DNA from: an uncultured Bacteroidales bacterium
GTDB taxonomy: Bacteria; Bacteroidota; Bacteroidia; Bacteroidales; UBA932
DNA length: 64,000 nucleotides
Assembly (NCBI GenBank): GCA_900319855.1
Contig: ONQC01000011.1
Span: 1 to 64,000 of the forward strand
Direction of reading: 5' to 3'
Part shown: positions 24,781 through 32,622 of the stretch, one piece after another
Position numbering within the stretch: the stretch's first letter is position 1
Layout: each line of letters opens with the position of its first letter
Made by a program: the position numbers and the translations under genes
The notes under the pieces: generated by a model
What the model was told of the DNA's origin: nothing
Seen by the model: only the letters and a program-made list of their open reading frames with translations
The model's database searches: none

Positions 24781-24811
24781 TTTGAATTTGTTAATCGTTA
24801 TTCTACCTTTG
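24781..24811 (+). promoter_or_regulatory. Promoter upstream of radC
   Basis: TTTG at 24781-24784, 19 bp, then TACCTTTG at 24804-24811. The promoter looks intact although the gene is broken. Confidence 0.7.
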
Positions 24812-24849
24812 CCGCGAAGACCTTTAAAGACCGGTCTGTACAAAAAACG

Positions 24850-25490
24850 ATGAAGCTAAAAGAATGGAACCCCGAGGAGCGTCCGCGCGAGCGGCTGCTG
24901 AAGAAAGGAGCCGGCAGCCTGAGCCTGTCCGAACTGCTGGCCATCCTGATGCGTACGGGAACAGGAAAACGGAATGTCGTAGAAGTCGCACAGGAGCTGC
25001 CCAGGCCATGCAAAAGGTCGGCGGCATCGGACAAGGTAAAGCCATCACCATCACCGCTGCCTTCGAACTGGGCCGCCGGCTGATGGAAGAGCCCTCCCGG
25101 TTCGACGGGATCTCCATTACGCACGCAGCGATGATTTACCAACGGATCCTCCCCCGCCTGAAGGGCCTCGACCATGAGCAGTGCTGGGCCATCTATCTCA
25201 ACCGGGCGCATTTCATCATCGACCAGGAACGACTGTCTTCCGGAGGCAGCGCCACGACGTCCTTCCCCCGGGAAGCCCTGTTGCGCCGCGCCCTGGACAA
25301 AAAAGCGTCCTTCGTCGTCCTGGTCCACAACCACCCCTCGGGCAGTCCCCGCCCCGGGAAGGCGGACATCCAGGAAACCGCCGCAGTCCGGGAAGCGCTC
25401 TCCAGCCTGGGAATCAGCCTGCTCGACCATATCATCGTCTGCGATGACAAATTCTACAGTTTTGCGGATGAAAAGGTCTACCTTGGATAA
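24850..25490 (+). pseudogene. radC: radC-like gene broken by an internal deletion and frameshift
   Basis: The reading frame from 24850 codes a normal RadC start (MKLKEWNPEERPRERLLKKG, then SLSELLAILMRTGTGKRNVVEVAQEL). Near 25000 it passes out of frame. The +2 frame continues with AMQKVGGIGQGKAITITAAFELGRRL and a complete JAB/MPN domain with HNHPSGSPRPGKAD. Compared with the family, about 15-20 residues between VVEVAQEL and the GIG helix-hairpin are missing, so this is a deletion of roughly 50 nt rather than one lost base. An ATG at 25008 could still start a 160-residue MPN-domain protein. An assembly error is possible. Confidence 0.8.
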
Positions 25491-25504
25491 TCAGGATTTT
25501 TTCC

Positions 25505-25512
25505 TATATTTG
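25505..25512 (+). promoter_or_regulatory. -7 box of upp
   Basis: TATATTTG at 25505-25512, about 30 nt before the upp start codon. No clear TTTG at the -33 position. Confidence 0.5.
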
Positions 25513-25542
25513 TTATTTGGAACCTGATCCCAACCGCAATCT

Positions 25543-26196
25543 ATGAAAGTCATCAATCTCGGCGAGACCAATTCGGTCCTCAACACGTACATCGCACAGA
25601 TGCGCGACAAGTCGGTCCAGAAAGACAAGATGCGCTTCCGCGCCAATCTGGAACGCGTGGGGTACATTTTTGCCTATGAAATCAGCAAGACATTGGCTTA
25701 CAGTACGAAAGAGATTGTAACGCCGCTGGGAATCGCCAGCATTCCCACGTATGACAGCCCGATCGTCGTTGCGACCATCCTGCGGGCGGGACTTCCGCTG
25801 CACCGGGGCATCCTGAACATGTTCGATACGGCCGAGAATGCCTTTGTCGCCGCTTACCGGAAATATGACCGGGGCGATGACTTCCACATCCAGATCGAAT
25901 ATGCCTCCGCCCCGAAACTGGATGGGAAAATCCTGATCCTGGCGGACGCCATGCTCGCCACGGGAGCTTCCATCGAGATCACCTACAACAAGTTATGCGA
26001 GGACGGCATTCCGGCCCACACGCATCTGGTGTGCCCGATTTCCAGCGTCTACGCCGTCGAATACCTGCAGAAACACCTGATGACCGACGACATCACGCTC
26101 TGGACGGCCGGCATGGATGAGGAACTGACCAGCCAAAGCTACATCGTCCCGGGTCTGGGAGACGCGGGCGACCTTGCATTCGGCGATAAGCTTTAA
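25543..26196 (+). CDS. upp: Uracil phosphoribosyltransferase
   Basis: A 217-residue phosphoribosyltransferase of the type Bacteroidota use for uracil salvage (uracil plus PRPP to UMP). It has VATILRAGLPLHRGI, the PRPP loop ILADAMLATGAS and, at the end, PGLGDAGDLAFG, which binds uracil in the UPRTase family. The start MKVINLGETNSVLNTY is usual for Bacteroidota. Its stop codon (26194-26196) overlaps the miaB stop codon on the other strand at a TTAA. Confidence 0.94.
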   Translation: MKVINLGETNSVLNTYIAQMRDKSVQKDKMRFRANLERVGYIFAYEISKTLAYSTKEIVTPLGIASIPTYDSPIVVATILRAGLPLHRGILNMFDTAENAFVAAYRKYDRGDDFHIQIEYASAPKLDGKILILADAMLATGASIEITYNKLCEDGIPAHTHLVCPISSVYAVEYLQKHLMTDDITLWTAGMDEELTSQSYIVPGLGDAGDLAFGDKL

Positions 26197-27518
26197 GCCA
26201 ACTGACAGATCAATGTGGCCGAGGTGCAGGACAGCACCCGGACATCCAGATAGTCCCCGGCGCGGTGCTCCGTGTCCGGGAATACGCACATCTTGCCGGC
26301 GGAGTTCCGGCCGCAGAGTTCGGCCGCATTGCGCTTGGACGGGCCTTCCACCAGGATCCGGAATACCTTTCCGACATCGCGCCGGTTGCTCTCGAAGCTG
26401 AGTTCGTTCTGAAGCGCGATGATCTCGTTGAGACGGCGGGTCTTGACCTCGGGCGGAACGTCGTCCGGATAATTGCGGGCGGCCAGGGTCCCGGGGCGCT
26501 CGGAGTACTGAAACATGAAGGCCGCATCGTAGCCGACCTCGCGCATGATGGAGAGGGTGTCCTGATGGTCCTGCTCCGTCTCGCCGCAGAATCCGGCGAT
26601 GATGTCCGTTGAAATCGCGCAGTCCGGCATGACGCTGCGGATCTTGGCGACCCGATCCAGATACCACGCCCGGGTATAGCGGCGGCGCATCTTGACCAGC
26701 ATCGCGTCGCTGCCGCTCTGGACCGGCAGATGGATGCTCCGGCAGATGTTCTCATGGCGGCCCATGGTCTCGATCAGCTTGTCGCTGATATCCTTGGGAT
26801 GGGATGTGGAATAGCGGACGCGGAGCTGCGGACTGATCAGTGCCACCTGTTCCAGCAGGTCGGCGAAGTCGACCACCGTATCATCGGCATCTTTCCAGTA
26901 GTAGGAATCCACGTTCTGGCCAAGGAGCGTAACCTCCTTATAGCCGGCCTGAAAGACCTCGCAGGCTTCCCGAACGATGGTCTTGGGGTCGCGGGAACGC
27001 TCGGCGCCGCGGGTATAAGGGACGACACAGTAGGAACAGACATTGTTGCAGCCGCGCATGATCGAAATGAAGGCGGATACGCCGTTCTTGTCGATCCGAA
27101 CCGGGCGGATGTCGCCGTAGGTCTCTTCATGGGAAAGGAGGACATTGATCTGCGGACGGTCCGGAGCCACGTCACGCAGCAGCTGCGGAAGGGTCCGGTA
27201 GGCATCCGGGCCGGCGACCAGGTCTACCTTCCGGCTGTCCAGCAGGGCATCCTTGAGACGCTCCGCCATGCAGCCGACGATGCCGACGACCACGTCCGGA
27301 CGGGCTTTTTTCTGCTGGCGGAACACATCGATCCGCCCCCAGATCCGCTGTTCGGCATTATCCCTTACCGAGCAGGTATTGGCCAGGATCACATCGGCCT
27401 GGTCCATGTTTTCCGTCCGCTCATACCCCTCGTCCGCCAAGATGGAGAAGATCACTTCCGTGTCATTCACATTCATCTGGCAGCCATAGGTTTCAATATA
27501 CAATTTCTTTGTTCCCAT
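26193..27518 (-). CDS. miaB: tRNA-2-methylthio-N6-dimethylallyladenosine synthase MiaB
   Basis: A 441-residue methylthiotransferase; the ATG at 27516-27518 gives MGTKKLYIETYGCQMN, the canonical start. Three cysteines of the UPF0004 domain (YGCQMN, NTCSV, GCMAER) bind one iron-sulfur cluster. The radical-SAM triad CNNVCSYC lies at residues 157-164. A C-terminal TRAM domain is seen (about 375-440). It methylthiolates i6A37 in tRNAs reading U-initial codons. The length is standard. It is divergent from the small lipoprotein gene. Confidence 0.96.
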   Translation of the reverse strand: MGTKKLYIETYGCQMNVNDTEVIFSILADEGYERTENMDQADVILANTCSVRDNAEQRIWGRIDVFRQQKKARPDVVVGIVGCMAERLKDALLDSRKVDLVAGPDAYRTLPQLLRDVAPDRPQINVLLSHEETYGDIRPVRIDKNGVSAFISIMRGCNNVCSYCVVPYTRGAERSRDPKTIVREACEVFQAGYKEVTLLGQNVDSYYWKDADDTVVDFADLLEQVALISPQLRVRYSTSHPKDISDKLIETMGRHENICRSIHLPVQSGSDAMLVKMRRRYTRAWYLDRVAKIRSVMPDCAISTDIIAGFCGETEQDHQDTLSIMREVGYDAAFMFQYSERPGTLAARNYPDDVPPEVKTRRLNEIIALQNELSFESNRRDVGKVFRILVEGPSKRNAAELCGRNSAGKMCVFPDTEHRAGDYLDVRVLSCTSATLICQLA

Positions 27519-27553
27519 GTCTTTGGCACGGCCCTTGATTTCAAACCGCGGGG

Positions 27554-27590
27554 CAAAGGTAGCATTTTTCAAGGAATATCCGTATCTTTG
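27554..27590. promoter_or_regulatory. Divergent -7 boxes miaB / lipoprotein
   Basis: Minus-strand TACCTTTG (27561-27554) for miaB and plus-strand TATCTTTG (27583-27590) for the lipoprotein-SPOR-rpoN genes. Confidence 0.55.
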
Positions 27591-27610
27591 CCATTTAGGA
27601 AACATCTGAT

Positions 27611-28084
27611 ATGAAAAGAATAAAAACCATTCTGCCCCTTTTCGCCGCCGTCCTGGCCCTGTGCCTGACCGGTTGCAACCGCATTGAGCAGATCAAGAGT
27701 ATCCAGATGACTTCCTGGGCGCTGGAATCCGTCACCCCCGTCGGGCTGCGCAGCCTGAAGGCCGAACTGGCCGTCGGGATCGAGAATCCGGCCATGCAAT
27801 TTACCCTGGAGGACATCGAAGGCGTGCTCTATCATAAAGGCACCGAACTCGTCGTCTATTCAGCGGACCCGATCACCGTACGTGCCAAAAGCGCGGCGGT
27901 TTACCCGCTCAACTGCGCCGCCCACCTCGGCGGCGAGTATTCGCTGCTGGGCGCTTTGGCCCTGCTGCACGATTACGACCTGGCCGACTTCACGACGGAC
28001 ATCCATGCGAAGGTCCGTCTTAAGAGCGGAGTCGCCAAGAACTTTACATTCAAGGATATACCGATTAAGGATCTCGTAGAATAA
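27611..28084 (+). CDS. Small lipoprotein, LEA type 2-like
   Basis: A 157-residue lipoprotein (lipobox LCLTGC, Cys22). The mature part has the pattern of an LEA type 2/WHy-like beta-sandwich: LKAELAVGIENPAMQFTLEDIEGVLYHKG. IENP is the typical N-P turn, followed by a second half with a polar KVRLKSG strand. The function is unknown. It is the first gene of a run with a SPOR protein (1 bp apart) and rpoN. Confidence 0.65.
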   Translation: MKRIKTILPLFAAVLALCLTGCNRIEQIKSIQMTSWALESVTPVGLRSLKAELAVGIENPAMQFTLEDIEGVLYHKGTELVVYSADPITVRAKSAAVYPLNCAAHLGGEYSLLGALALLHDYDLADFTTDIHAKVRLKSGVAKNFTFKDIPIKDLVE

Positions 28085-28085
28085 C

Positions 28086-28649
28086 ATGAAAAAGGCCCTC
28101 CTTATCTCCATAGCCCTGCTGGTGGCAGGCATCGTCTCCGCCCAGAACCCGGTCCGGCAGACCAAGGACTCCCTGGTCTATCGCCCGGCCGCCACGGTGG
28201 ATTCGACCCTGGCCGGCAAATCCATCTTCAACCTGATGCCGTCCAAGGCAAAGGGCGCCAAGGCCGATGTCAAGATCAACCAGTCCCAGGCCATCATCGA
28301 CGGGATGCGCAAGCACATTGCCGCCAATCCCTCCCGGACCATGTCTGGCTACCGGGTCCGCATCTATTTCGACAACAGCCAGAACGCCCGCGGCGCATCG
28401 GAAGCGGCCCTGAACCGCTTCGTCGCCCTGCATCACGGCATCCCTGCCTACCGGAGCTACCAGAATCCGTTCTTCAAGGTGACGGTCGGAGATTTCCGGA
28501 CCAAATCGGAAGCGATGGAACTGCTCCAGAAGATCAAGAATGAGTTTCCGACGGCCTTTGTCCTCAAAGAGACGATCAACTATCCTCCGGCAGACCGCCA
28601 GCGCACCTACGTCGTCGATACGGTCCGCGTCGTTTCCCCGACCCGCTAG
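28086..28649 (+). CDS. Secreted SPOR-domain protein
   Basis: A 187-residue protein with a Sec signal (MKKALLISIALLVAGIVSAQ). After a low-complexity stretch, residues about 105-165 form a SPOR domain: GYRVRIYFDNSQNARGASEA and PFFKVTVGDFRTKSEAMELL, the VxVGxF strand being diagnostic. SPOR domains bind denuded glycan strands of peptidoglycan. The gene lies 3 bp before rpoN. Confidence 0.83.
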   Translation: MKKALLISIALLVAGIVSAQNPVRQTKDSLVYRPAATVDSTLAGKSIFNLMPSKAKGAKADVKINQSQAIIDGMRKHIAANPSRTMSGYRVRIYFDNSQNARGASEAALNRFVALHHGIPAYRSYQNPFFKVTVGDFRTKSEAMELLQKIKNEFPTAFVLKETINYPPADRQRTYVVDTVRVVSPTR

Positions 28650-28652
28650 CCT

Positions 28653-30059
28653 ATGATCGAGCAGAAACTCACCATCAAGCAGCAGCAAAAGCTCTCTCCG
28701 CTTCAGATCCAGACCATCAAGCTCATTGAGCTGCCGGTCCAGGAGCTGGAGCAGCGTATCCGTAAGGAGCTGGAAGAGAACCCCGTGCTCGATGATACGC
28801 CCCAAGAGAACAAGGATGACGATACGCCCCGCGACGTCTCCCTGTCGGAGATCAACGAAGACGATCCGACGCCCTCTTATAAATACAAAGTCAACAACTA
28901 CGGCAAGGACGAACGGCCGCAATACAATACCTTCTCGGTCAAGCAGAGTTTTACCCAGAGCCTGATGGAACAGATGGGGTTCCGCAACCTCAGCAAACAT
29001 CAGCAGATGGTGGCGACCTTCCTGATCGGCAGCCTGGACGATGACGGCTACCTGCGCCGCGATATCGAAAGCCTGGTGGACGACATGGCCTTCCGGGCCA
29101 ATATCGAGACGGACGAGAAAGAAGTGCTGGACATGCTCCGGATCATCCAGGAATTCGAACCGGCCGGCGTCGGTGCCCGCGATCTGCGGGAATGCCTGCT
29201 GATCCAGCTCCGCGGTCTCAAGCAAACCGAGGACGTGAAGGATGCAACGGCCATCCTGACGGATTATTTCCAGGAGTTTTCCAACCGGCATTTCCAGAAG
29301 GTCATGAACCGGCTCGGACTGAGCGAGCAGCAGATGAAGGCCGCCATGGCCCGCATCGTAAAACTCAATCCCTCCCCGGGCGGACAGGTAGACGACTCCT
29401 ATAATGACCAGGCCCAGCAGATCGTGCCGGATTTCGTCCTGGACTATCAGGACGGGCAGCTGCAACTGACCATGCCCCGTTTCTCCATCCCCGAGATCCG
29501 GGTGAACCGCAAATATGCCGACCTGCTGATGGAGGCCGCCAATTCTTCCGAACGGGAGAAAAAAGAGGCCGCCACCTTCGTCAAGCAGAAGATGGATTCC
29601 GCGAAATGGTTCGTCGAGGCCCTCAAGCAGCGGCACAACACGCTGCAGAACACCATGCAGGCCATCATCGATTACCAGCACGACTATTTCATCGACGGCG
29701 ACGAAGCCAACCTGCGGCCCATGGTCCTCAAGGATATTGCCGAGAAGACCGGGTTCGACATCTCGACCATTTCCCGCGTGGTCAATTCCAAGTATATCGA
29801 GACCCATTTCGGCATCTTCCCGCTGAAGTATTTCTTCTCGGAAGGTCTTGAGAACCAGGAAGGCGAAGAAATCTCTACCCGGGAACTGAAAAAGGTCCTG
29901 CAGGAATGCGTGGACGGAGAAGACAAGCACAAACCCCTGACGGATGACCAGCTCGTCGCCGAAATGGAGAAGAGGGGCTATAAGGTGGCGCGCCGCACCA
30001 TCGCCAAATACCGCGACCAGCTCGGCATCGCCAAGGCCCGTCTCCGCAAAGAACTGTAA
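28653..30059 (+). CDS. rpoN: RNA polymerase sigma-54 factor
   Basis: A 468-residue protein. Region I is Gln-rich (LTIKQQQKLSPLQIQTIKLIELP) and is contacted by activator ATPases. A core-binding region follows, then a helix-turn-helix (about residues 365-385, FDISTISRVVNSKYIET). The RpoN box ARRTIAKYR (446-454) reads the -24 promoter element. No sigma-54 activator is coded in the window. The gene is probably transcribed with the SPOR protein; msrA follows 33 bp later. Confidence 0.96.
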   Translation: MIEQKLTIKQQQKLSPLQIQTIKLIELPVQELEQRIRKELEENPVLDDTPQENKDDDTPRDVSLSEINEDDPTPSYKYKVNNYGKDERPQYNTFSVKQSFTQSLMEQMGFRNLSKHQQMVATFLIGSLDDDGYLRRDIESLVDDMAFRANIETDEKEVLDMLRIIQEFEPAGVGARDLRECLLIQLRGLKQTEDVKDATAILTDYFQEFSNRHFQKVMNRLGLSEQQMKAAMARIVKLNPSPGGQVDDSYNDQAQQIVPDFVLDYQDGQLQLTMPRFSIPEIRVNRKYADLLMEAANSSEREKKEAATFVKQKMDSAKWFVEALKQRHNTLQNTMQAIIDYQHDYFIDGDEANLRPMVLKDIAEKTGFDISTISRVVNSKYIETHFGIFPLKYFFSEGLENQEGEEISTRELKKVLQECVDGEDKHKPLTDDQLVAEMEKRGYKVARRTIAKYRDQLGIAKARLRKEL

Positions 30060-30092
30060 TCCTGCCTGTATAACGAACTCACCCCCTACCCA

Positions 30093-30602
30093 ATGACAAA
30101 AGAAATCCACCTGGCCGGCGGCTGCTTTTGGGGCGCCCAGCGTTTCCTGCAACTGATTCCCGGCGTGACTTTTACAGAGACCGGTTTCGCCAACGGCGAC
30201 ACCCCGGAACCGACTTACGAGCAGGTCTATACCGATACCACCGGGTACGCCGAAACGGTCCGGGTGCAATACGACCCGGCCGTCGTTTCCCTGAAATTCC
30301 TGCTGGAGATGTATTTCAAGGCCATCGATCCGCTCAGCCTCAACAAGCAGGGACATGACGAAGGCACCCGCTACCGCACCGGAATCTACTGGTCCGACCC
30401 GGCCGACGAGCCGGTTGTCCGGGAGGTGGCCGCAGCCGTTTCCGCTTCCCTGGGCGCGCCGCTTGCCGTCGAACTGGAACCGCTCCGCAACTTCTTCCCG
30501 GCCGATGAATACCACCAGGACTATCTGGTCAAGCACCCTTCCGGCTACTGCCACCTTCCGCTGGAGCTTTTCGAAATTGCCCGGAACGCCCACCAATCGT
30601 GA
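30093..30602 (+). CDS. msrA: Peptide-methionine (S)-S-oxide reductase
   Basis: A 169-residue enzyme that repairs oxidised methionine. GGCFWGAQ at residues 9-16 holds the catalytic Cys11. YRTGIYW and the C-terminal HQDYLVKHPSGYC are present, the latter with the only other cysteine, a candidate resolving residue. There is no fused MsrB domain. It ends before a strong terminator at 30639. Confidence 0.95.
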   Translation: MTKEIHLAGGCFWGAQRFLQLIPGVTFTETGFANGDTPEPTYEQVYTDTTGYAETVRVQYDPAVVSLKFLLEMYFKAIDPLSLNKQGHDEGTRYRTGIYWSDPADEPVVREVAAAVSASLGAPLAVELEPLRNFFPADEYHQDYLVKHPSGYCHLPLELFEIARNAHQS

Positions 30603-30638
30603 TTTATAATTAATTGATTAATAAATAATTCCGCGTTT

Positions 30639-30668
30639 CGCCTTCACAATAATTTGTGAAGGCGTTTT
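30639..30668 (+). terminator. Intrinsic terminator after msrA
   Basis: A perfect 11-bp stem (CGCCTTCACAA with TTGTGAAGGCG, loop TAAT) followed by TTTT. It insulates the division cluster from upstream genes. Confidence 0.9.
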
Positions 30669-30774
30669 ATTTATCATGCTATCTATCAATTATTTATGAA
30701 TCACGGCGAGGCGGGTAAAACGGCTGAAGCCCTACCTGAAAACGAGGGATGAAAGGTCAATGGGGACCTGTTAG

Positions 30775-30834
30775 TAACTTTGTGGAAAAAAATGGAAGAA
30801 CGTGGAATAAAGTGGAAAATTTTTCCTAACTTTG
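30775..30834 (+). promoter_or_regulatory. Promoter and four-box MraZ operator of the division cluster
   Basis: Four direct repeats of the form (G/A)TGGAA start at 30782, 30792, 30802 and 30812, exactly 10 bp apart, so they lie on one face of the helix. This matches the operator design bound by MraZ rings upstream of their own genes. Two -7 boxes, TAACTTTG at 30775-30782 and TAACTTTG at 30827-30834, flank the array. For the second, the -33 region falls inside the boxes, so bound MraZ would block polymerase. The leader to mraZ is about 36 nt. Confidence 0.8.
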
Positions 30835-30876
30835 TCCCCAGCGTGAAAGAAAGAAGTTAATTAATCTGAAGAGGAC

Positions 30877-31338
30877 ATGGTCATCTCGACATTCATCGGC
30901 GACTGCACCGCCAAGATTGACGACAAAGGGAGAGTGGTTTTCCCTTCGTCGCTCAAGGCGCAGGTACCCGCTGAATGCGGGATGCAATTTGTCCTCCACA
31001 AGGACATCTTCAGGAAATGCCTGGAAATGTACACTTTCGAAGAGTGGCAGGCCCAGGCGGAATCCATCAAGAGCAAACTGGATCTTATCTTCAATCCCGA
31101 TCACGCTGACTTCTGGAGCAAGTACATGGAAGACAGCGCAATCGTGGTCCCTGACCCGAAACTTGGCCGACTGTCCATTCCCCGCAACCTCCAGGAGGGT
31201 GCAGGTTTAACCAAAGAGGTGGTTTTCGCCGGCAAGGGCTACAAGATTGAGATCTGGGACAAGGAGACCTATGAGGCCTCCCGGATGTCCACGGAAAGGT
31301 ATCGCGCCCTCGCCAAGGAACTGTCTCAACAGAGATAG
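30877..31338 (+). CDS. mraZ: Division/cell wall cluster transcriptional repressor MraZ
   Basis: A 153-residue protein with two SpoVT/AbrB-like halves, each with a D-x-K-G-R-hhhP-type motif: DDKGRVVFPSSLKAQV (about 16-31) and DPKLGRLSIPRNLQEG (about 93-108). MraZ forms a ring and binds the repeats found just upstream. It is the first gene of the 13-gene mraZ-ftsZ cluster. Confidence 0.95.
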   Translation: MVISTFIGDCTAKIDDKGRVVFPSSLKAQVPAECGMQFVLHKDIFRKCLEMYTFEEWQAQAESIKSKLDLIFNPDHADFWSKYMEDSAIVVPDPKLGRLSIPRNLQEGAGLTKEVVFAGKGYKIEIWDKETYEASRMSTERYRALAKELSQQR

Positions 31339-31350
31339 GAGACCAGGCGG

Positions 31351-32283
31351 ATGTCAGAATACCATATCCCGGTGCTGCTCAACGAGAGCATTTCTGCACT
31401 GATAAACGATCCCTCAGGACTTTACATTGATGCCACATTCGGAGGCGGTGGACACACCGCCGAAATTCTTTCACGCTTACATGGCAAGGGTCGTGTCCTC
31501 GCCTTCGATCGTGACATCGACGCGCTGGCCAACCGCCCGGATGATCCGCGGCTGATCCTGGTGCACAATAATTTCCGGTTCGTACACAACTATGTCCGGT
31601 ACCACGCCCATGTGGACGGGACGCCGGAACTGGCGGACGGCATCCTGGCCGACCTGGGGGTCTCCTCCCACCAGTTCGATACGGCGGAACGCGGTTTTTC
31701 CTTCCGGTATGACGCCCCGCTGGACATGCGGATGAACACCCAGTCCGGCCTGACGGCAGCCGACCTGGTCAACACCTATGAAGCCGAAGACCTCGAACGC
31801 ATCCTGCGCCTGTACGGCGAAGTAGACAACCCGCGCAAGATGACCCGGCTGATCGTGACAGCCCGGCAGCTCCGCAAAATCGAGACGACGGCACAGCTGG
31901 ACGAGATCCTCGCCCCGTGCCTCCCGAAATATGCGGAACACAAAGTCCTCGCCAAGGTTTACCAGGCCCTGCGCATCGAAGTCAACCAGGAGATGAAGTC
32001 GCTGGAATTGTTTCTGGAAGGAGCCGCGAAGAGCCTCCGGGAAGGCGGACGGCTGGTCGTCATCACCTACCATTCCCTGGAAGACCGGATGGTCAAGAAT
32101 TTCATCAAGACCGGCAGCGTGGAAGGCGAGCTGCAGAAAGACATGTACGGACGGGTCGACGCCCCGCTGAAGGCCGTCAACCGCAAGCCGATCGTCCCCC
32201 GGGAAGAAGAGATCGCTTTCAACACCCGCGCCCGGAGCGCGAAGCTGCGCGTCGCGGAACGCGTCAGCCCGGAAAACAGATAG
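31351..32283 (+). CDS. rsmH: 16S rRNA (cytosine1402-N4)-methyltransferase
   Basis: A 310-residue SAM-dependent methyltransferase of 16S rRNA, formerly mraW. The SAM motif FGGGGHTAEIL is at residues 30-40. ILADLGVSSHQFDTAERGFSFRYDAPLDMRM is the family hallmark, and the C-terminal YHSLEDRMVKNF and PLKAVNRKPIVP are also present. It starts 12 bp after mraZ, its invariable neighbour. Confidence 0.97.
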   Translation: MSEYHIPVLLNESISALINDPSGLYIDATFGGGGHTAEILSRLHGKGRVLAFDRDIDALANRPDDPRLILVHNNFRFVHNYVRYHAHVDGTPELADGILADLGVSSHQFDTAERGFSFRYDAPLDMRMNTQSGLTAADLVNTYEAEDLERILRLYGEVDNPRKMTRLIVTARQLRKIETTAQLDEILAPCLPKYAEHKVLAKVYQALRIEVNQEMKSLELFLEGAAKSLREGGRLVVITYHSLEDRMVKNFIKTGSVEGELQKDMYGRVDAPLKAVNRKPIVPREEEIAFNTRARSAKLRVAERVSPENR

Positions 32284-32288
32284 CAAAC

Positions 32289-32621
32289 ATGAGAAAGGTC
32301 ATCGAAATACTCAAGAACAGTGTCTGGGCGATCCTGCATGGGGAATTCCTCCTGCGGCTCCGCATCGACAAGTTCTTCCCGCACATCCTCTGGACATTCC
32401 TCCTCTTCTGGGGGATGATCCTCGCCGGGATGATGGTCCAGAAGACCCTTGTGCAGGTCGAGAAGAACAAGGATGTCCTTTCCGAAATGAAGATTTACCA
32501 CGCCCAGAAGACCGTGCAGATCGCCCGGCTGGGCCGGCTCAGCACCGTCGAGCGGCTGCTGGAAGAGAACGGGTCCGACGTGACCCTGCCGGAAAAACCG
32601 GCCGATGTGATCAAGAAGTAA
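32289..32621 (+). CDS. ftsL: FtsL-like cell division protein
   Basis: A 110-residue bitopic protein. I use the ATG at 32289, 5 bp after rsmH; a longer upstream frame runs inside rsmH and is not real. A short cytoplasmic part is followed by one membrane helix (about residues 37-57, ILWTFLLFWGMILAGMMV) and a periplasmic coiled coil. Position between rsmH and ftsI, size and topology define Bacteroidota FtsL. It should join FtsQ and the FtsW-FtsI synthase. Confidence 0.83.
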   Translation: MRKVIEILKNSVWAILHGEFLLRLRIDKFFPHILWTFLLFWGMILAGMMVQKTLVQVEKNKDVLSEMKIYHAQKTVQIARLGRLSTVERLLEENGSDVTLPEKPADVIKK

Positions 32622-32622
32622 G

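Noticed and set aside
28065-30596. An 843-codon frame antisense to rpoN and its neighbours
   Set aside because: Crosses the boundaries of three real genes, which a true antisense gene would not be expected to mirror so exactly.
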